A stretch of DNA of 9,766 nt from Thermoplasmata archaeon (GTDB lineage Archaea > Thermoplasmatota > E2 > UBA202 > JdFR-43): positions 1-9,766 of the forward strand of contig JAGHBD010000009.1 of NCBI GenBank assembly GCA_021161135.1, in the 5' to 3' direction. A program made the translations under genes and the position numbers. The notes under the pieces are model-generated. The model was not told the DNA's origin. It ran no database searches and saw only the letters and a list, made by a program, of their open reading frames with translations. Of this stretch, positions 7,687 to 9,766 are shown one piece after another (within the stretch, counting starts at the first letter, position 1; each line of letters starts with the position of its first letter).

Positions 7687-9171
7687 CTAACCAAACACAG
7701 CCATCAGCAGGAGGAATGCAAGGAAGCGAAGCACTGGGTCGAGGAAGCGGAGGCGGAGTATAAAAGGAATCTTCGCAGGCTCAGGACCTTCTGGCGGGAA
7801 ATAAGACGTGTTTGTAAGGCGGATGAAATGAACGCTGTTTTTCTTCAAAGAAAAGGAGTAGGAAAAATTCTTGCCAGCATTTTTCTTTTCCACGATTTCG
7901 AGGTGATGGGTATCATCAATAAGATAATGGAGTAGCACTCCATCATTCCAGGGAATGTTTGTAAAATTTATCTCACATGTTTTTTCTCCTCCTTCATAAT
8001 TAGCAATGAGTAAGGAAATGTTGCTCCCATCGCTGGAAATTCCAGCAAGATATGTAATTCCTTCCGAAATGTTATAAGGCGCTATTGAGATGCGTAAAGG
8101 GGTTTCCATCATGTAATGCATTGCCAGATATGAAAGGGCTGGCATCTTGAATTTCCCATCATATGTAAAGAGGGATAAATCTAGCCCGAGGAGGCGAGCA
8201 AGCCAGTCATTATCTTGCGTCCCTCTATAACGGAAAGCATAGTCCAGCCCGGCATCCTGAAAGGCAATGAGGGAGCAAGCAGTGAAGGCAGCGTTTTTTG
8301 CATTGTCCTTGTCTCGTTGAGGAGAAATAATGTTTATGTTCCATTCTGTAAGTATATTTTCGCAGTCATACAAGCCGAATTCATCCAGAATGCGCCTCAC
8401 ATAGAGAGATGCTTCATATAGTTCAGATGGATGAGAGGCGTAGAGGTGCCATGAAAAGAAATCGAGAGGAACATTATTTTTGGTAACATATTCAAGAAAG
8501 CCAACTGTATAGTTTTCGTTTAAAATATACGCCACAGCAGGCCCTCCCACCTTTAAGGAAGAATTATATTCCTTAAGTGTTCTTGCCGTTATTTCATAAA
8601 GCCTGTAGTATTGCTCCGCCGTTCCATTCCAGAAACCTCTCAAATCAGGTTCGTTCCATATCTCCCAATAGGTTATGTTGTAGTGATATCCATTTGCCCA
8701 GCCATCGTTATAATGCATGACAATATGCTTGCACACTTCAGCCCATTTGGTAAAGTTTGGGGGTGGCTGGCGAAGCTCCTCCCTGTCGCTTGCGCTTTCG
8801 CCAAGCCTGTAAAATACGGCAAAGGTATTGGCAGCTATTGATTCTATAACCTTATCGCTCTCTGTGAAATTATAGCTTTCTGGATCATCAGCGCTCCTGT
8901 TCCAGTCAGGGAAAATGCTGCTTATATCTGTTGGACCATAAAAATCATGGGTTCTGATGAAATGGATGCCAATCTGTTTATATTGTTCAGTTAGCTCTGC
9001 CCCCTTTATCCATCGAATGGGCAGAGGGCCGCAGTTTATCTCTGCAAAAGGCTTTATTTTTCCTGCTACGCTATTACAATCAACATTTAGAAAGATGTGA
9101 TCATTTATCGATATGGATGATGCCAGCAACGTTATTAGAATCAGAAGGGTGAAGAGGGTGAGGGTTTTCAT
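7687..9171 (-). CDS. Secreted glycoside hydrolase, GH39-like (clan GH-A)
   Basis: A 494-residue protein. The N-terminal hydrophobic stretch (about 4-20) is a signal peptide. Residues about 30-355 form a GH-A (beta/alpha)8 domain with both catalytic glutamates visible: acid/base Glu174 in YWEIWNEPD and nucleophile Glu276 in ILTEWN. The conserved SWHLYA (240-245) lies between them. This layout matches GH39, whose known members are beta-xylosidases and alpha-iduronidases; substrate here is not assignable. Residues about 360-455 look like a beta-sandwich accessory domain. The tail (467-494) is hydrophobic with arginines and ends in LAFLLLMAVFG, a possible C-terminal membrane anchor. I count 12 N-x-S/T sequons, which fits a heavily N-glycosylated surface protein. 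A TATA box lies about 33 bases upstream of the ATG. A small ORF starts one base after the stop. Confidence 0.85.
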   Translation of the reverse strand: MKTLTLFTLLILITLLASSISINDHIFLNVDCNSVAGKIKPFAEINCGPLPIRWIKGAELTEQYKQIGIHFIRTHDFYGPTDISSIFPDWNRSADDPESYNFTESDKVIESIAANTFAVFYRLGESASDREELRQPPPNFTKWAEVCKHIVMHYNDGWANGYHYNITYWEIWNEPDLRGFWNGTAEQYYRLYEITARTLKEYNSSLKVGGPAVAYILNENYTVGFLEYVTKNNVPLDFFSWHLYASHPSELYEASLYVRRILDEFGLYDCENILTEWNINIISPQRDKDNAKNAAFTACSLIAFQDAGLDYAFRYRGTQDNDWLARLLGLDLSLFTYDGKFKMPALSYLAMHYMMETPLRISIAPYNISEGITYLAGISSDGSNISLLIANYEGGEKTCEINFTNIPWNDGVLLHYLIDDTHHLEIVEKKNAGKNFSYSFSLKKNSVHFIRLTNTSYFPPEGPEPAKIPFILRLRFLDPVLRFLAFLLLMAVFG

Positions 9172-9200
9172 GAATTTATAAGGAGGATGACTATTTTACT

Positions 9201-9209
9201 TTTTATATT
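9201..9209 (-). promoter_or_regulatory. TATA box of the glycoside hydrolase gene
   Basis: The minus strand reads AATATAAAA, about 33 bases before the ATG at 9171. Transcription would start about 7 bases before the ATG, so this mRNA has a very short leader rather than none. It shares the 82-base divergent region 9172-9253 with the promoter of the four-cysteine gene. Confidence 0.6.
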
Positions 9210-9228
9210 CCTAGCTCTCGGTAAATGG

Positions 9229-9239
9229 TTTATATGGCA
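9229..9239 (+). promoter_or_regulatory. TATA box of the small four-cysteine gene
   Basis: TTTATATGGCA, with the TATA core at 9229-9235, is centred about 22 bases before the ATG at 9254, giving a leaderless mRNA. Its presence argues that the frameshifted small gene downstream is, or recently was, a real transcription unit. Confidence 0.55.
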
Positions 9240-9253
9240 ATTTTTTTCATAAT

Positions 9254-9416
9254 ATGGTACAATGTGAATTTTGCCTTAATTTTGATGGCATCCGTTGTAT
9301 AGAGCCAAAGGGCATTAAATATGGAGAAAAAAATAGAAAACCCGATGGAAGAGATAGACTGTCCTTATTATCTGGAGAAAGGTATAGCTGGTTTAATGGG
9401 TCTGGGAAAGGTATAA
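9254..9416 (+). CDS. Small four-cysteine (zinc-ribbon-like) protein, frameshifted at an A7 run
   Basis: I recognise no family by name. The frame from ATG at 9254 begins MVQCEFCLNFDGIRC and continues to YGEK at the A7 run (9327-9333). From there it reads low-quality sequence up to 9511. The +1 frame continues sensibly as IENPMEEIDCPYYLEKGIAGLMGLGKV to the TAA at 9414-9416. Removing one A joins the two into a 53-residue protein with Cys4, Cys7, Cys15 and Cys36 (C-x2-C-x7-C-x20-C), which looks like one metal-binding site split by the shift. The -1 frame hits TAG at once, so ordinary -1 slippage would not rescue it. Either a sequencing indel, a recent mutation, or transcriptional or +1 translational slippage could explain it. 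A TATA box lies about 22 bases upstream. The 31-codon ORF from ATG at 9321 is an alternative. Confidence 0.55.
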
Positions 9417-9440
9417 GATGCAACTTTCTCCGCCATCATG

Positions 9441-9458
9441 CGAAAAATATTTATATAA
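9441..9458 (+). promoter_or_regulatory. Upstream 16S rRNA promoter (P1): BRE plus TATA box
   Basis: CGAAAAATATTTATATAA has an A-rich BRE-like element (9442-9447) followed by a near-ideal archaeal TATA box (TTTATATAA, 9450-9458). Transcription would start near 9478-9484. It is the best TATA box in the window, as expected for an rRNA gene. Confidence 0.75.
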
Positions 9459-9498
9459 CCTGCTTTTTCCCTCCTGTTCATAAGATAGAACCCACACC

Positions 9499-9512
9499 AA
9501 AATTTTTATAAA
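9499..9512 (+). promoter_or_regulatory. Second possible 16S rRNA promoter (P2)
   Basis: AAAATTTTTATAAA has a good TATA core (TTTATAAA, 9505-9512), placing a start near 9530-9537, right where the first leader hairpin begins. With P1 it would give tandem rRNA promoters. The spacing from P1 is about 54 bases. Confidence 0.55.
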
Positions 9513-9536
9513 CACCACCTATATTATGGGTTTGGT

Positions 9537-9592
9537 GACCCAAGTCACCGGCTATGCCCCTGATTTATGAGGGGGCTTATTCCGCTTGGGTC
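9537..9592 (+). other. Leader hairpin 1 of the pre-16S transcript
   Basis: GACCCAAG (9537-9544) is perfectly complementary to CTTGGGTC (9585-9592). Inside, GCCCCT (9556-9561) pairs with AGGGGGC (9570-9576) with one bulged G, closing an 8-base loop. The first arm also takes part in a competing hairpin, GGTGAC (9534-9539) with GTCACC (9544-9549) around the loop CCAA. Confidence 0.65.
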
Positions 9593-9604
9593 TAAATTTG
9601 GTGG

Positions 9605-9649
9605 GGATTTGAGAAAACTACCCGTATGAGGGTAGGCTCTCTCAAATCC
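9605..9649 (+). other. Leader hairpin 2 of the pre-16S transcript
   Basis: A perfect 10-base inverted repeat, GGATTTGAGA (9605-9614) and TCTCAAATCC (9640-9649), encloses a perfect 6-base one, CTACCC (9618-9623) and GGGTAG (9630-9635), with loop GTATGA. An internal loop of AAA opposite GCTC separates the stems. It is the strongest hairpin in the leader. Confidence 0.75.
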
Positions 9650-9660
9650 GACAGACGCAG

Positions 9661-9684
9661 AAGCATTGGCTAGTGGTAATGCTT
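9661..9684 (+). other. Leader hairpin 3 of the pre-16S transcript
   Basis: AAGCATT (9661-9667) and AATGCTT (9678-9684) form a perfect 7-base stem around a 10-base loop. It lies about 25 bases before the 16S start, where the 5' arm of the processing stem would be expected. Confidence 0.6.
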
Positions 9685-9707
9685 GGTGGGTGTGCGACCG
9701 TATTCCA

Positions 9708-9766
9708 ACACCGGTTGATCCTGCCGGAGGCCACTGCTATGGGAGTCCGACTAAGCCATGCGAGTC
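9708..9766 (+). rRNA. 16S ribosomal RNA, 5' end (partial)
   Basis: CCGGTTGATCCTGCCGGAGG from 9711 is the archaeal 16S 5' signature. It is followed by the conserved GACTAAGCCATGCGAGTC at the window edge. The first helix is visible as CCGG (9711-9714) pairing with CCGG (9724-9727). The exact mature 5' end is uncertain by a few bases, because the residues before CCGG (AACA) differ from the usual ATT or TTCC. The gene is transcribed from the promoters at about 9441-9512. Whether 23S follows cannot be seen. Confidence 0.95.

Larger units (their letters stand above)
9417..9707 (+). other. 16S rRNA promoter and 5' leader region, no protein gene seen
   Basis: This 291-base stretch separates the small four-cysteine gene from the 16S gene. 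It contains two TATA boxes, then several hairpins running up to the mature 16S start. I see no tRNA and no convincing ORF here. The pairing partner of the bulge-helix-bulge processing stem for pre-16S would lie beyond the window, so the processing site itself cannot be located. Confidence 0.75.

Noticed and set aside
7636..7935. A 99-codon plus-strand ORF over the end of the glycosidase
   Set aside because: It is antisense to the glycosidase C-terminus and the small ORF, with no promoter at the right distance.
9181..9190. GGAGGATGA on the plus strand as a Shine-Dalgarno plus start
   Set aside because: No open frame of useful length follows. It lies in the short leader and promoter of the glycosidase on the other strand.
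9254..9511. An intact 85-residue gene in the unshifted frame
   Set aside because: After the A7 run the residues lose any pattern, and the frame runs through the 16S promoter P1 and into P2. The +1 frame continues the cysteine pattern and stops before the promoter.
9560..9576. Box C/D-like motifs (CTGA, ATGAGG) in the 16S leader
   Set aside because: The order and spacing do not match a C/D sRNA, and the bases are explained better by hairpin 1.

Overview
The window comes from an archaeal chromosome. The last ~55 bases are the start of a 16S rRNA gene with the archaeal 5' signature CCGGTTGATCCTGCCGGAGG. Nearly every gene or gene pair has a TATA-like box about 22-26 bases before its start codon, which is the geometry of leaderless archaeal mRNAs. 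Codon use is AT-rich, with ATA and AGA common. The 16S start and the gene content suit a euryarchaeal, possibly Thermoplasmatota-like lineage, but that placement is inference from a short stretch.

Layout. 1-1292 (+): the last eight codons of an upstream gene, probably tldD, overlap a complete tldE/pmbA-like gene by ATGA. 1299-3179 (-): a secreted caspase-fold C25 (gingipain-family) protease, convergent with tldE. 3232-5333 (-): a two-gene ABC-2 exporter operon, permease first, then ATPase (ATGA overlap with a strong internal Shine-Dalgarno). 5334-5423: a compact divergent promoter region. 5424-6665 (+): a PLP-dependent class I/II aminotransferase whose stop codon overlaps, tail to tail, that of a PhzF-family isomerase (6662-7504, -). 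7524-7685 (-): a small unrecognised ORF starting one base after the stop of a secreted GH39-like glycoside hydrolase (7687-9171, -). 9172-9253: a second divergent promoter region. 9254-9416 (+): a small four-cysteine protein that reads through only if one A is removed from an A7 run. 9417-9707: the 16S promoter/leader region, with two TATA boxes and a series of hairpins, followed by the 16S rRNA.

How the genes relate. The window is mostly ordinary housekeeping and heterotrophic content: an intracellular TldD/TldE-type peptidase pair, an extracellular protease, an extracellular glycosidase with many N-glycosylation sequons, an exporter, an aminotransferase and a PhzF isomerase. Together they fit an organism that degrades external protein and polysaccharide. 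I see no mobile element, CRISPR array or obvious defence system. The points most worth a second look are the frameshifted four-cysteine gene just upstream of 16S, the small ORF behind the glycosidase, and the competing hairpins and tandem promoters of the 16S leader.
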